From Cystobacter ferrugineus (GTDB lineage Bacteria > Myxococcota > Myxococcia > Myxococcales > Myxococcaceae), in NCBI RefSeq assembly GCF_001887355.1, contig NZ_MPIN01000017.1, positions 62,001 through 126,000 of the forward strand: a stretch of DNA of 64,000 nucleotides, read 5' to 3'. Of the stretch, positions 53,535 through 61,048 are shown one piece after another. The notes beneath the pieces were generated by a model. The model searched no databases and was not told where the DNA came from. It was given only the letters and a program-made list of their open reading frames with translations. Both the position numbers and the translations under genes were made by a program. The stretch's first letter is position 1; each line of letters begins with the position of its first letter.

Positions 53535-54299
53535 ATGGTGAAGCTGGCCCTTCTGGGAGAGTCCTTTCCGTCGCAGCTGCGGGAGAATCCGCAGGCGCTT
53601 CGGGACGTGCAGGTGGTGTGGTCGGGAACGTCGATCGAGGCCTTCCGGAACGAAGTGCCGGCGATGCGGCCGGACGTGCTGGCCCTGGACTTCCTGGAGC
53701 TGAACGCGGTGCAGTCGGACGTGGTGCCGGCGCTGTTGGAGAACTCGAGGGCCAAGCACGCCATCGTGACGTACCGGTTCGCGCGGCGCGGGGTGTTGCA
53801 GCAATATCCGGCGGGCAAGGTGCGGCTGCTGCAGGGGCCCATCTCGCTGTCGCTCTTGCGCGCGCACGTGCACCTGGCGGTGCTGGACGACGTGTTGAAG
53901 CCCCAGGCGGCCCCGGTGGTGGAGTTCCCCCGGATGCCGCCGCCTCCTCCGCCCGCGCCGCCTCCGGCGCCGGTGTCGCCCATCCAGATGAACGCGCCGG
54001 GCGCGGACACGATGGCCACGGTGACGGTGCCGGCCAGGCCCAAGCCGCCGCGCTATACGCAGGAGCAGCTCGGAACGTTGCTGGAGTACGCGAGCAGCGT
54101 GAAGTGCGAGTGCCCCAATCACTTGTCACAAATCGTGAGCAGCCTGCAGGCCTTCGAGGAGTACTCGAAGCAGTGCGAGAACCGGAACGACGCGGACCGC
54201 GAGGTGCACGGGCTGCTCTACCGGTACACGGCGAGCGCGCGCGCGGTGATGGAGGAGGCGCTCGACGCGCTGGTGAAGCACGAGAACATCCCGTTGTGA
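53535..54299 (+). CDS. CxCPxHL-domain protein (receiver- or B12-binding-like N-terminus)
   Basis: 254 residues from ATG 53535 (GTG 53526 possible). N-terminal 120 residues look like an alpha/beta fold without clear active residues (ALRDVQVVWSGTSIEAFRNEVPAMRPDVLALDF, resembling degenerate receiver or B12-binding folds). A Pro-rich linker (about 138-152) leads to a helical C-terminal domain with KCECPNHLSQIVSSLQAFEEYSKQCENR. I recall similar CxCPxHL domains in MerR-type regulators but do not know their function. A strong terminator follows. Confidence 0.65.
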   Translation: MVKLALLGESFPSQLRENPQALRDVQVVWSGTSIEAFRNEVPAMRPDVLALDFLELNAVQSDVVPALLENSRAKHAIVTYRFARRGVLQQYPAGKVRLLQGPISLSLLRAHVHLAVLDDVLKPQAAPVVEFPRMPPPPPPAPPPAPVSPIQMNAPGADTMATVTVPARPKPPRYTQEQLGTLLEYASSVKCECPNHLSQIVSSLQAFEEYSKQCENRNDADREVHGLLYRYTASARAVMEEALDALVKHENIPL

Positions 54300-54319
54300 G
54301 CGGGAGGCGGAGTTGATTG

Positions 54320-54353
54320 AAAGGCCAGGCGCTGCGGGTGTCTGGCCTTTTCT
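54320..54353 (+). terminator. intrinsic terminator after the CxCPxHL gene
   Basis: AAAGGCCAG / CTGGCCTTT with a 13-base loop and TTTTCT tail, 20 bases after the stop at 54299. It also marks the left boundary of the accessory stretch that follows. Confidence 0.88.
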
Positions 54354-54367
54354 ATTCCTCCAACGCA

Positions 54368-54891
54368 TTACGACGCCAAGGGCGGTCTGTCGAGGCCCGC
54401 CAGGTTCTCCTCGGCCATCTGGCGGTATTGCGGCACGACCTCCACGGCGAGCAGGTCGCGCATGGCTTGCTGTGCCCCGTCGAGGTCCCCTTTCTTCTGG
54501 AGTGTGCCCGCCCGGTCCAAGGCATCCCCAAGTCGATGTGACCCATCCCGGATGCGCTGGCGGATCTCCCTGAGCAACGCCGTAGCGGTGGACAGGCCGC
54601 GCAAAGCGTCTTTCGGAGTTTGGGGAGAAAATGCTTGGCGGCATCGACTGCCTCCTTTATGTCGGACTTCCTGAGTCGTGCGGGCGTTTTGCGCACTTTG
54701 GCTTGAATGCCCACCCACTGTCTCTTGTCATCCTCGGCATAGGCATCGACGCCGTGTTCCGGTTTTCCGTCTCGTTCCTTTCCGTGGGGCTGGAAGTCGA
54801 GCTTCCATACAGCCCCTAGCAGTTGAATGCATAGCCATTCAAAATCGGGAGGATCGTCAATGACGGAGTAGGACGGGTATATCGGGTGCAT
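54368..54891 (-). pseudogene. broken chimera: Mrr-like nuclease N-terminus joined out of frame to a DUSAM-domain C-terminus
   Basis: The frame from ATG 54891 encodes a restriction-endonuclease-like segment: FEWLCIQLLGAVWKLDF, GVDAYA and WVGIQAK match the D ... Q-x-K site of Mrr-type nucleases. After about 95 residues (near 54605) the homology continues only in another frame (54368-54718) as a DUSAM half-domain: TALLREIRQRI ... GDLDGAQQAMRDLLAVEVVPQYRQ. A single-base shift plus loss of the DUSAM N-terminal half explains both. The C-terminal piece closely resembles the neighbouring DUSAM protein, so recombination between copies is likely. Confidence 0.7.
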
Positions 54892-55171
54892 TAGTAGAAT
54901 GCTCGTCTGCTCACTTGGGGATTGCAAGCTAGCTAGCCTGCCCCCGCATAACAGGCGTGCAGGCGGGCTGAATTCCCGCTTCAGGCTGCTCCTCGCCATC
55001 GGGAAGCAGCTCCGGCGAGTACGAGCCGCGATGCCACCCCACAACGCCGGGAAGGGCCCGCCAAGCCTCGAAAGCAGTCCGGGGGCACCCAGATGCCCCA
55101 GGCCCTCAACGACACTCAGCGGGTCCCCCTTCGATTTGTGTCCTACTCCCGAGCGCCCAGCCCCGAGCCAG

Positions 55172-55960
55172 TCACGACTTCGGGGGTGGACTGTCGAGGC
55201 CCCGTAGCTGTTCCTCGGCTGCCTGACGGAATCGCGGCACGGTCTCAACGGCGAGCACGTCACGCATCTGCTGGCGCGCACCTTCGATGTCACCCGAGTC
55301 CCGGAGGCTCGTCATCCGGAACATGGCGCGCAGGAATCGGCGTTTGGCATCCCGGAAACGAGAGAGAATCATCCCCATCAGAGCCTTGGCGCCTTCCGGA
55401 CTCTTGAGGGCCTCTTCGGTTTCGGTCTCGGTGATGGCTGCCGTGGGGGCGGTCCGGCGTAGAAGGTCGCGCAAGTCGTCGGTGAGTTCCAGGGCGTGCC
55501 CCTGCTGGAGGCGTTGCGCGAAAACGGCGAGTTGCGGCCGGTCGGGTAGGTCCGGATTGAGCCGCCCGGTTGCGAGCACTTCCGAAAGCCCGGTGAATTG
55601 ATCGAGCAGGGTTTCGGCCTGCTCCCGGTAGAGGGGCACAACCTCCACGGCGAGTACGTCATGCATGAGCTGCCGCGCCCCGTCGAGATCGCCCGCGTCC
55701 CGTAGTTCGTATGCTCGGTTTCGGGCCCTGCTGAGTCGCCGCGACCCCTCCCCGATGCGGTGACGGATCTCCCTGAGCAGCGCCGTTGCGGTGGGCAGGC
55801 TGCGCAGAGCATCTTCCGCGTCCCGCTGACCTATGGCCACCTTTTGAGCAGTCCGCAAAATAAGGCCGCGCGTTTCGTCGGTCAGTTCGAGGGATGCGCC
55901 GTCCTCAAGAACCCTACGAGACAGCGCCCATACCTCGTCCAAGTCCGTTTCTTCGGCCAT
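55172..55960 (-). CDS. DUSAM (DUF2379) protein with two domains
   Basis: 262 residues, start ATG 55960. Two copies of the myxobacterial DUSAM domain: residues 5-125 (VWALSRRVLEDGASLELTDETRGLILRT ... GDLDGARQLMHDVLAVEVVPLYRE) and 135-262 (LQQGHALELTDDLRDLLRRTA ... GDIEGARQQMRDVLAVETVPRFRQ). All-helical; function unknown, and copies are numerous in Myxococcus relatives. It starts 4 bases after the Cys-rich gene's stop, so they form one unit. The broken DUSAM fragment downstream is its relative. Confidence 0.82.
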   Translation of the reverse strand: MAEETDLDEVWALSRRVLEDGASLELTDETRGLILRTAQKVAIGQRDAEDALRSLPTATALLREIRHRIGEGSRRLSRARNRAYELRDAGDLDGARQLMHDVLAVEVVPLYREQAETLLDQFTGLSEVLATGRLNPDLPDRPQLAVFAQRLQQGHALELTDDLRDLLRRTAPTAAITETETEEALKSPEGAKALMGMILSRFRDAKRRFLRAMFRMTSLRDSGDIEGARQQMRDVLAVETVPRFRQAAEEQLRGLDSPPPKS

Positions 55961-55964
55961 ATGG

Positions 55965-56228
55965 CTACCTCTTCTTCCGCTCGTAGCACATGTTGGAGGG
56001 CCACTTCCGCTGTCCCTCGCACATGCGCAGGCAGTCGTCACACTTGCCGGTCCAGCTGTTATTTATGCAGTCGTTATAGTCTCTGATGCACTCCTGTTTC
56101 CACTCGGGAAGGGATTCGTTGTTGGCGAAGTCGTCAACATCGGAGCCGGTTCGCACAGCCCTGAGCACCTGATCCACTTCGGATTGAGTGGCTCCACAAG
56201 CGCCTACCGGGTCTTGAAAGTGTTTCAT
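55965..56228 (-). CDS. small Cys-rich protein cotranscribed with the DUSAM gene
   Basis: 87 residues. Cysteines are grouped in the second half: ECIRDYNDCINNSWTGKCDDCLRMCEGQRKWPSNMC, seven Cys in about 40 residues. There is no signal peptide or membrane helix. The ending resembles C-terminal tails of certain myxobacterial effector-like proteins, but I cannot name a family. Translationally close to the DUSAM gene (4 bases), so a functional pair such as toxin and immunity or effector and chaperone is possible. Confidence 0.7.
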   Translation of the reverse strand: MKHFQDPVGACGATQSEVDQVLRAVRTGSDVDDFANNESLPEWKQECIRDYNDCINNSWTGKCDDCLRMCEGQRKWPSNMCYERKKR

Positions 56229-56642
56229 GCGGCCAGCGTAGAGTAGTCTCTTTTCGAGACGCTACGACGGGCTCTCGCACTGGGGACTGGCCGCTCGCGC
56301 TCCTTATCTGGTAGGTTCACCCGCAGTATGCGGAACTTCCTACTTCTCCGGTCTGCTCTGTTTCTCGTCCTGGTGGCGTCCGTGGCTGTGGTCAAGGAAC
56401 GCGCGCCCGAGTCTCGGTATGTCTTTCTGTCGGAAAAGTCCCAAGGAAGAACCGTGGCTCGGCTGGCTCTCGGGCAGATGCAGAAAAAGCCCGAGTCCAA
56501 GCCCGGAATGGCCATCCTCGAATTCTCCAGTGCTGGGGTCTACATCGTGAACTCGTTCCGATGAACCGACCCACCGGGACACCCAATGAGAGGAATAAGA
56601 GGATGTGCCTGCGGCGGCCTTCCTGTCTTCGGAGCATGGCGC
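56229..56642. other. intergenic stretch with one doubtful small gene
   Basis: 414 bases between the Cys-rich gene and the HipA gene, lower in GC than the core. Apart from the possible ORF at 56328-56564 I see no feature. Confidence 0.5.
56328..56564 (+). CDS. possible small secreted or membrane protein
   Basis: 78 residues with a convincing hydrophobic N-terminus (MRNFLLLRSALFLVLVASVAVV) followed by a mixed soluble part (SRYVFLSEKSQGRTVARLALGQM ... GMAILEFSSAGVYIV). No good ribosome site precedes the ATG and the reverse strand is also open. It may be real or a remnant. Confidence 0.35.
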   Translation: MRNFLLLRSALFLVLVASVAVVKERAPESRYVFLSEKSQGRTVARLALGQMQKKPESKPGMAILEFSSAGVYIVNSFR

Positions 56643-57980
56643 TCAGAGAGGTAGTCGTTCCCGGAGTGCCTCCAGCGCCTCCCTGCATTGTCTGGCGAGG
56701 GCCCGGAAGCCATCGCTGAGCGCCTCGTGCTCGATGACCCGGGTCCAGAACAGGCTCGCGTGGTGGGCGGCCTCCGGCCAGATGTCGAGTGTTCTCGCGG
56801 TGGGAGGATCCGGCACGAAGGGGCGGTCAACCACCGCTGTCGCCGAGGGCACGAACCGCATCGGTAGCATGTCATACGTGGGTGCGAGCCGAAGCCGACC
56901 CTCGCCTGTTTCCAGAAAGCTCAGATTGCCAAAGTGGCGATCATCGTTGCCGGTGAGCTGCCCGAAGACATCGAGCCACCGCATGCGCCTTGCGTCCTCG
57001 GCGTGGATGAATCCCGCCGCCTGGAGCTTCGGTGCAACACTCGTCCACGAGGACCCGGGGCCCATGTCGCCGATGTATTCGTTGTCCAGGGCCTTGAGCG
57101 AGATCATCCCGCGTCTTCCTCTCTCTCCCACGCGGTCGAAGCGCTCGACCTCCAGGAAGCGGTAGTCGCCCTCGTCGAACCAGTGCGCCGTGGCGGCTTC
57201 GATGCCCGCCTCTCGAATCACCTCGAGCGCGAGGCTTTCACACACCAGCAGATCCCTCCACCGGCGGGAGATCGCGCCCTCATCGCTGCTCGCGAACTTG
57301 ACCAGCACATGCCGTCCTCCCGAGAACGTGAGGAACTTGGGGTGTTCTCCTCCCGCGGAAGAACCGGGCTGCTCCCGGTCGGAGCGGCGGGCCAGCTCCG
57401 GGTATATGCCGCGATCGGTTGGTTCGCGTGGGTGGGCGAGCCACTGATTCAGCGAGTCCTCACCCAGGATGAGATTGCCGACGCAATCCGCCCCATGCAC
57501 GGCCAGGGCGATGAGGTGGTGATCATCGTTCCAATCTCCAAGGCGGAGCGGCAGTCCCAACTCGGGGTGCTGCCTGCTGAATGTCCGCCCCACGTACCCC
57601 TGGGGACACATGTCGACGATGAAAGGCGGGAGGCCCTCGAACAGGGCTCCGGTGCCCTCGGGGAGGTGGAGCCAGGAACGTCCTTGCTCCAGCGTGAACC
57701 AGTGGTGTCCTCCCTCCAGCAGGTGCATTTCCCCGAACCGCTCAACCTTCCCTGTCTCGCTGATCCGATGGAGGGGCTGCCGGGTGCCGAGCCGCGGCAG
57801 TGAGCGCGTGCGCGCGTAGCGGGTGGCTCGCGTCTGGCCCATCCGGCACACACGCTCGCCCGCTTCCTGGATGAGGCGCGACACCGTGGGTTGGGACACG
57901 CCCAGCTCGCTCGCCAGCTCCTTCGCCTGCGCCACCTGCAGACGGGCCAGCACTCCCAGCATCCGTTCGAGCGAACTCAT
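56643..57980 (-). CDS. HipA-family kinase fused to an N-terminal HTH (toxin-antitoxin fusion)
   Basis: 445 residues. Residues 5-48 form a DNA-binding helix-turn-helix (LARLQVAQAKELASELGVSQPTVSRLIQEAG). The HipA-like kinase follows: GGEHPKF (210-216), VLVKFAS with Lys228, LEVERFDR, GNDDRHFGNLSFL (catalytic Asp in 346-347, Asn352) and LAPTYDML (metal-binding Asp370). In HipBA the HTH protein is a separate antitoxin and the kinase phosphorylates glutamyl-tRNA synthetase. Here both functions seem joined. GAATAGAAA repeats upstream fit self-repression. Confidence 0.85.
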   Translation of the reverse strand: MSSLERMLGVLARLQVAQAKELASELGVSQPTVSRLIQEAGERVCRMGQTRATRYARTRSLPRLGTRQPLHRISETGKVERFGEMHLLEGGHHWFTLEQGRSWLHLPEGTGALFEGLPPFIVDMCPQGYVGRTFSRQHPELGLPLRLGDWNDDHHLIALAVHGADCVGNLILGEDSLNQWLAHPREPTDRGIYPELARRSDREQPGSSAGGEHPKFLTFSGGRHVLVKFASSDEGAISRRWRDLLVCESLALEVIREAGIEAATAHWFDEGDYRFLEVERFDRVGERGRRGMISLKALDNEYIGDMGPGSSWTSVAPKLQAAGFIHAEDARRMRWLDVFGQLTGNDDRHFGNLSFLETGEGRLRLAPTYDMLPMRFVPSATAVVDRPFVPDPPTARTLDIWPEAAHHASLFWTRVIEHEALSDGFRALARQCREALEALRERLPL

Positions 57981-58078
57981 GAATAGAAAGGTGAATAGAA
58001 ACCAGCGCCTTGCTGGTAATCCAACCCCTTGGAATTTAAAGGTTCTTCGGCTCCGGCGCCAGGAGTCGTGAATAGAAA
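57981..58078. promoter_or_regulatory. three GAATAGAAA direct repeats upstream of the HipA fusion
   Basis: GAATAGAAA occurs at 57981-57989, 57993-58001 and 58070-58078 (TTTCTATTC when read in the direction of the HipA gene, whose start is at 57980). The first two are 12 bases apart centre to centre, about one helical turn. The third is 77 bases further. A natural operator for the fused HTH. Confidence 0.65.
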
Positions 58079-58097
58079 CGCCGCCGGAACGGACGGC

Positions 58098-58943
58098 TCA
58101 CCGGGGCAGGTGGGCGCTCAGGAACTCCTCCACCAGCTCGAACACCTGCTCCTTGCCGGGGTCGTTGTGGGGCTCGTGGTAGCCGCCCGGCACCAGGTGC
58201 AGCTTCTTGTCCGTCAGCTTCACCGCGTCGAAGAAGCGCCGCGAGCCCTCCACGGTGTTGATGCGGTCCTCGGCACCATGCAGCATCAACAGGGGCACGC
58301 GCAGATCCGCGGCGTGGGCCTTGATCCACTCGTTGGCGTCGATGGCCTCCACCGCCCAGCGAGCCGTGCCCTTGCGGTGCACCAGCGGATCCTCCCGGTA
58401 GCGCTTCACCCAGGCCGGATCGCTGCTCAGCAACTCGGCTTCCAGGGGCACCGGGAGCGGCAGCCGGGGCAGGAGGCGCGAGAAGAGCCGCGCCGAGTTC
58501 ACCAGCCAGGGCCTCGCCACCCCCACCGACTCCAGCGCCGCGCCGCTGATGATGATTCCCGCGAGCCCCTCGGGGTGGCGCAGCACGTAGTCCAGCACCA
58601 CCAGGCCCCCCATGCTGTGGCCGTACAGGAAGACGGGCTTGCCGGGCTCGCGCGTGGAGAGCTGTTTCAGGAAGGCGCGCATGTCGTCCTGGTACTCGGA
58701 CCACGACATCACGTGTCCGCGCTGCCCCGACGAGCGGCCATACCCCCGGAGATCGACTGCATGGACCGCGTGGCCCCTCGAGACGAGCGCTTCCACCACG
58801 TTCGTGAACCGGCCGCCGTGTTCGCCCACTCCGTGGACGATTCCCACCACCGAGCGCGGTTCGCCTGGGGGCCGCCAGGCCTGGCCGTGCAGCCGTACCC
58901 CGTGTGTGCTCTCGAAGAACCCTTCCTCATGCGCAATCGCCAT
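58098..58943 (-). CDS. alpha/beta hydrolase, monoacylglycerol-lipase-like
   Basis: 281 residues from ATG 58943 (a frame to 58961 is possible). Serine nucleophile in GHSMGG, oxyanion region GIVHGVGEHGGRF, HAVDLRGYGRSSG, catalytic Asp in LLMLHGAEDRI and His in GGYHEPHND. The HGxGEHxGR pattern is typical of monoglyceride lipases and lysophospholipases (YtpA/PldB group). Located after the HipA operator and before a methyltransferase on the same strand. Confidence 0.92.
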   Translation of the reverse strand: MAIAHEEGFFESTHGVRLHGQAWRPPGEPRSVVGIVHGVGEHGGRFTNVVEALVSRGHAVHAVDLRGYGRSSGQRGHVMSWSEYQDDMRAFLKQLSTREPGKPVFLYGHSMGGLVVLDYVLRHPEGLAGIIISGAALESVGVARPWLVNSARLFSRLLPRLPLPVPLEAELLSSDPAWVKRYREDPLVHRKGTARWAVEAIDANEWIKAHAADLRVPLLMLHGAEDRINTVEGSRRFFDAVKLTDKKLHLVPGGYHEPHNDPGKEQVFELVEEFLSAHLPR

Positions 58944-58972
58944 GCGCCCCATCCTAGGCACCCCCGAGTCCC

Positions 58973-59794
58973 TCAGGGACCCGGTTTGATGCCGCGCACC
59001 ACCATGCCGGCCATGCAGCCGTAGAAGCTGTCGTTCTTCTCGCCTTCCTTCAGGAACTGGAGCCAGTCATTCACCTGCTCCCGTGTCACCACCTTCTCGG
59101 CGATGGCCTTCTCCAGCACCGGGTACATGCCGAACGTCTCCAGCATGCGCGGCACCCATGTGCCCACCACGGGCCGCATCGCCACCTGCTTCACGCCCAG
59201 CGAGTGGAACAGCCGCGGGAGCTGCCGGCCAATCCATGGGTTGCGGAGCTGATCCGTCCAGAAGTGGATCAGCGCGCGCACCACCCCGCGATCCGGTCCA
59301 TCCAACGCCCAGGTGTCGAACTCGGGTTCGAAGAGCACCACCGCCCCGCCCGGACGGGTGAGCCGCAACAGCTCGCTCAGCGCCTCGCGGGGGTCATCCA
59401 GATAGATGAAGACGCGGGAAGAGCGGCAGCGATCGAAGCTCTCCGAGGGGAAGTCCAGGGCGTGGACGTCTGCCTTGAGATACTCCACGGACAGCCCCGT
59501 GCCCTCCGTGCGCGCGCGGGCCTCGGCCAGCATCGCCTCGCTCAGGTCCACGCCCACCACGTGGCCCTTGGGGCCCACCAGCGTGGCCAGCTCCCGGGTG
59601 ACATCACCCACGCCGCAGCCCGCGTCCAGGATGCGCTGGCCGGGCGCCACTCCCAGCATGCGGTGCGTGAGCTGCTGCATCTCCTGCACCTGCTGGGACG
59701 TGTTCAGCGCATCCAGGAAGCGCACGGCCTCCTTCGAGGTCGTGGCCTGATCGATGTCATGGAAATCCGAAAAAATGGTTGAAGTGGCAGTCAC
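58973..59794 (-). CDS. class I SAM-dependent methyltransferase
   Basis: 273 residues. AdoMet-binding motif I is ILDAGCGVGDVTRELA, followed by VVGVDLSEAMLAEARAR, VHALDFPSESFDRCRSSRVFIYLDD and LLRLTRPGGAVVLFEPEFD. It resembles UbiE-like or small-molecule methylases; the substrate is not identifiable. 12 bases separate its stop from the upstream reading frame limit of the lipase gene, so they may be cotranscribed. Confidence 0.9.
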   Translation of the reverse strand: MTATSTIFSDFHDIDQATTSKEAVRFLDALNTSQQVQEMQQLTHRMLGVAPGQRILDAGCGVGDVTRELATLVGPKGHVVGVDLSEAMLAEARARTEGTGLSVEYLKADVHALDFPSESFDRCRSSRVFIYLDDPREALSELLRLTRPGGAVVLFEPEFDTWALDGPDRGVVRALIHFWTDQLRNPWIGRQLPRLFHSLGVKQVAMRPVVGTWVPRMLETFGMYPVLEKAIAEKVVTREQVNDWLQFLKEGEKNDSFYGCMAGMVVRGIKPGP

Positions 59795-59943
59795 AGGCCC
59801 CTCCCAGGCGAGTGATGGATTGAATCTCCATCATCTCATGTGAGGGCCCGTCTCCTGAATCCCCGGGAACAAAGACATACAACCCGTGCTTACTGGTTAC
59901 TCGGGAAGTGCGTGAAACGCCGGGATGAACCGTGTCAATGTCA

Positions 59944-60864
59944 TCAAGTGGGCAAGGTGGGCTCCATCATGCCCAGCTCCGGCGTCACCGAGCCCAGGCC
60001 GCGCAAGGCATGTTCCTCGTGGGAGCGCGCCGCTTCCTCCAGGCGTTCGAACTCCACGGCGTCATGCGCGCAGAACACCTTCACGTCCCGGTCATGGTAG
60101 CGCACCAGCGAGCGCAGCCGCTCCTGGTTGAGCCGGCGCATCCGCCCATCCTTCTGCATCAGCTCCTGGTACAGGAGGAGCCCCGGCGTGCACGTGGGGC
60201 GATCCGGATTCATCTCCTGATGATGGAAGTACGCGTCCCCGGCGTGCAGCAGCCATCCGTCCGGCTGCTGGATCGCCACGCCCGCGTGTCCCAGGGTGTG
60301 CCCCACCAGCGGCACCAGGAGGATCTCCGGCGGCAGGCCCGACAGCTCGCGCACGCACTCGAAGCCGAACCAGCGCTCGCCCCCACGCGGCATCGCGTAC
60401 GTCACCCAGTGCGGCTGCGTCCTCCACTGCCTCGGCCGGAAGCGCTCGCGGTCCAGCCACGTGCGCTGTGCCGCCGCGGCCTCCACCTCGGCGTTCATCA
60501 CGTGCACCCGCGCCATCGGGAAGTCATCCAGTCCTCCCGCATGGTCGAAGTCCAGGTGCGTCAGCACGATGTGCCGCACATCGCTGGCCTTGAAGCCCAG
60601 CCGTTCGATCTGCCGCACCGCCGTCAGGCCCTCGTGGAGCTGCGGCCGGTTGAGTCCGAGGAAGAAGGAACTCAGCCGGGGCCTCGGGTGCAGCACGTCC
60701 TGCATGCCAAAGCCCGTGTCCACCAGCAGCAGCCCCTGCTCCGTTTCCACCAGCAGGCAGTGGCACACCAGCGCCGCCGGGACGCCCTTGGGCCGCTGTC
60801 GGCCATCCATCAACGCTCCGCCAGGGGGACACATGGTCACGCAATTCAGATGATGGATGCGCAT
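59944..60864 (-). CDS. metallo-beta-lactamase-fold hydrolase, N-acyl-homoserine-lactonase-like
   Basis: 306 residues. Zinc motif HLDFDH (His103, Asp105, Asp107, His108), GHTLGH (His189, His193) and HAGD (Asp210) match the dizinc lactonase group, which includes AiiA/AttM. Such enzymes open lactone rings and can quench signals, but many relatives act on other esters. The protein has no signal peptide. Identity as a quorum-quenching lactonase is plausible but unproven. Confidence 0.82.
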   Translation of the reverse strand: MRIHHLNCVTMCPPGGALMDGRQRPKGVPAALVCHCLLVETEQGLLLVDTGFGMQDVLHPRPRLSSFFLGLNRPQLHEGLTAVRQIERLGFKASDVRHIVLTHLDFDHAGGLDDFPMARVHVMNAEVEAAAAQRTWLDRERFRPRQWRTQPHWVTYAMPRGGERWFGFECVRELSGLPPEILLVPLVGHTLGHAGVAIQQPDGWLLHAGDAYFHHQEMNPDRPTCTPGLLLYQELMQKDGRMRRLNQERLRSLVRYHDRDVKVFCAHDAVEFERLEEAARSHEEHALRGLGSVTPELGMMEPTLPT

Positions 60865-61048
60865 CCCGCGACTCTCTCTCTCTGGGGCGGACCCGGACGG
60901 GCCCCCGCCCGTGTACGCACGAGAAAGTGGGGAGGACTCTCCGACAGGACCAGCGGCCCCGAGTGCAGCCCGCCTGGCGAGCGGGCCGGAGAGCAGTCAG
61001 GAAGAGGGGTCCCGGCTCCGGTGGAGGAGCCAGGCCCGCGCCCCGCCC

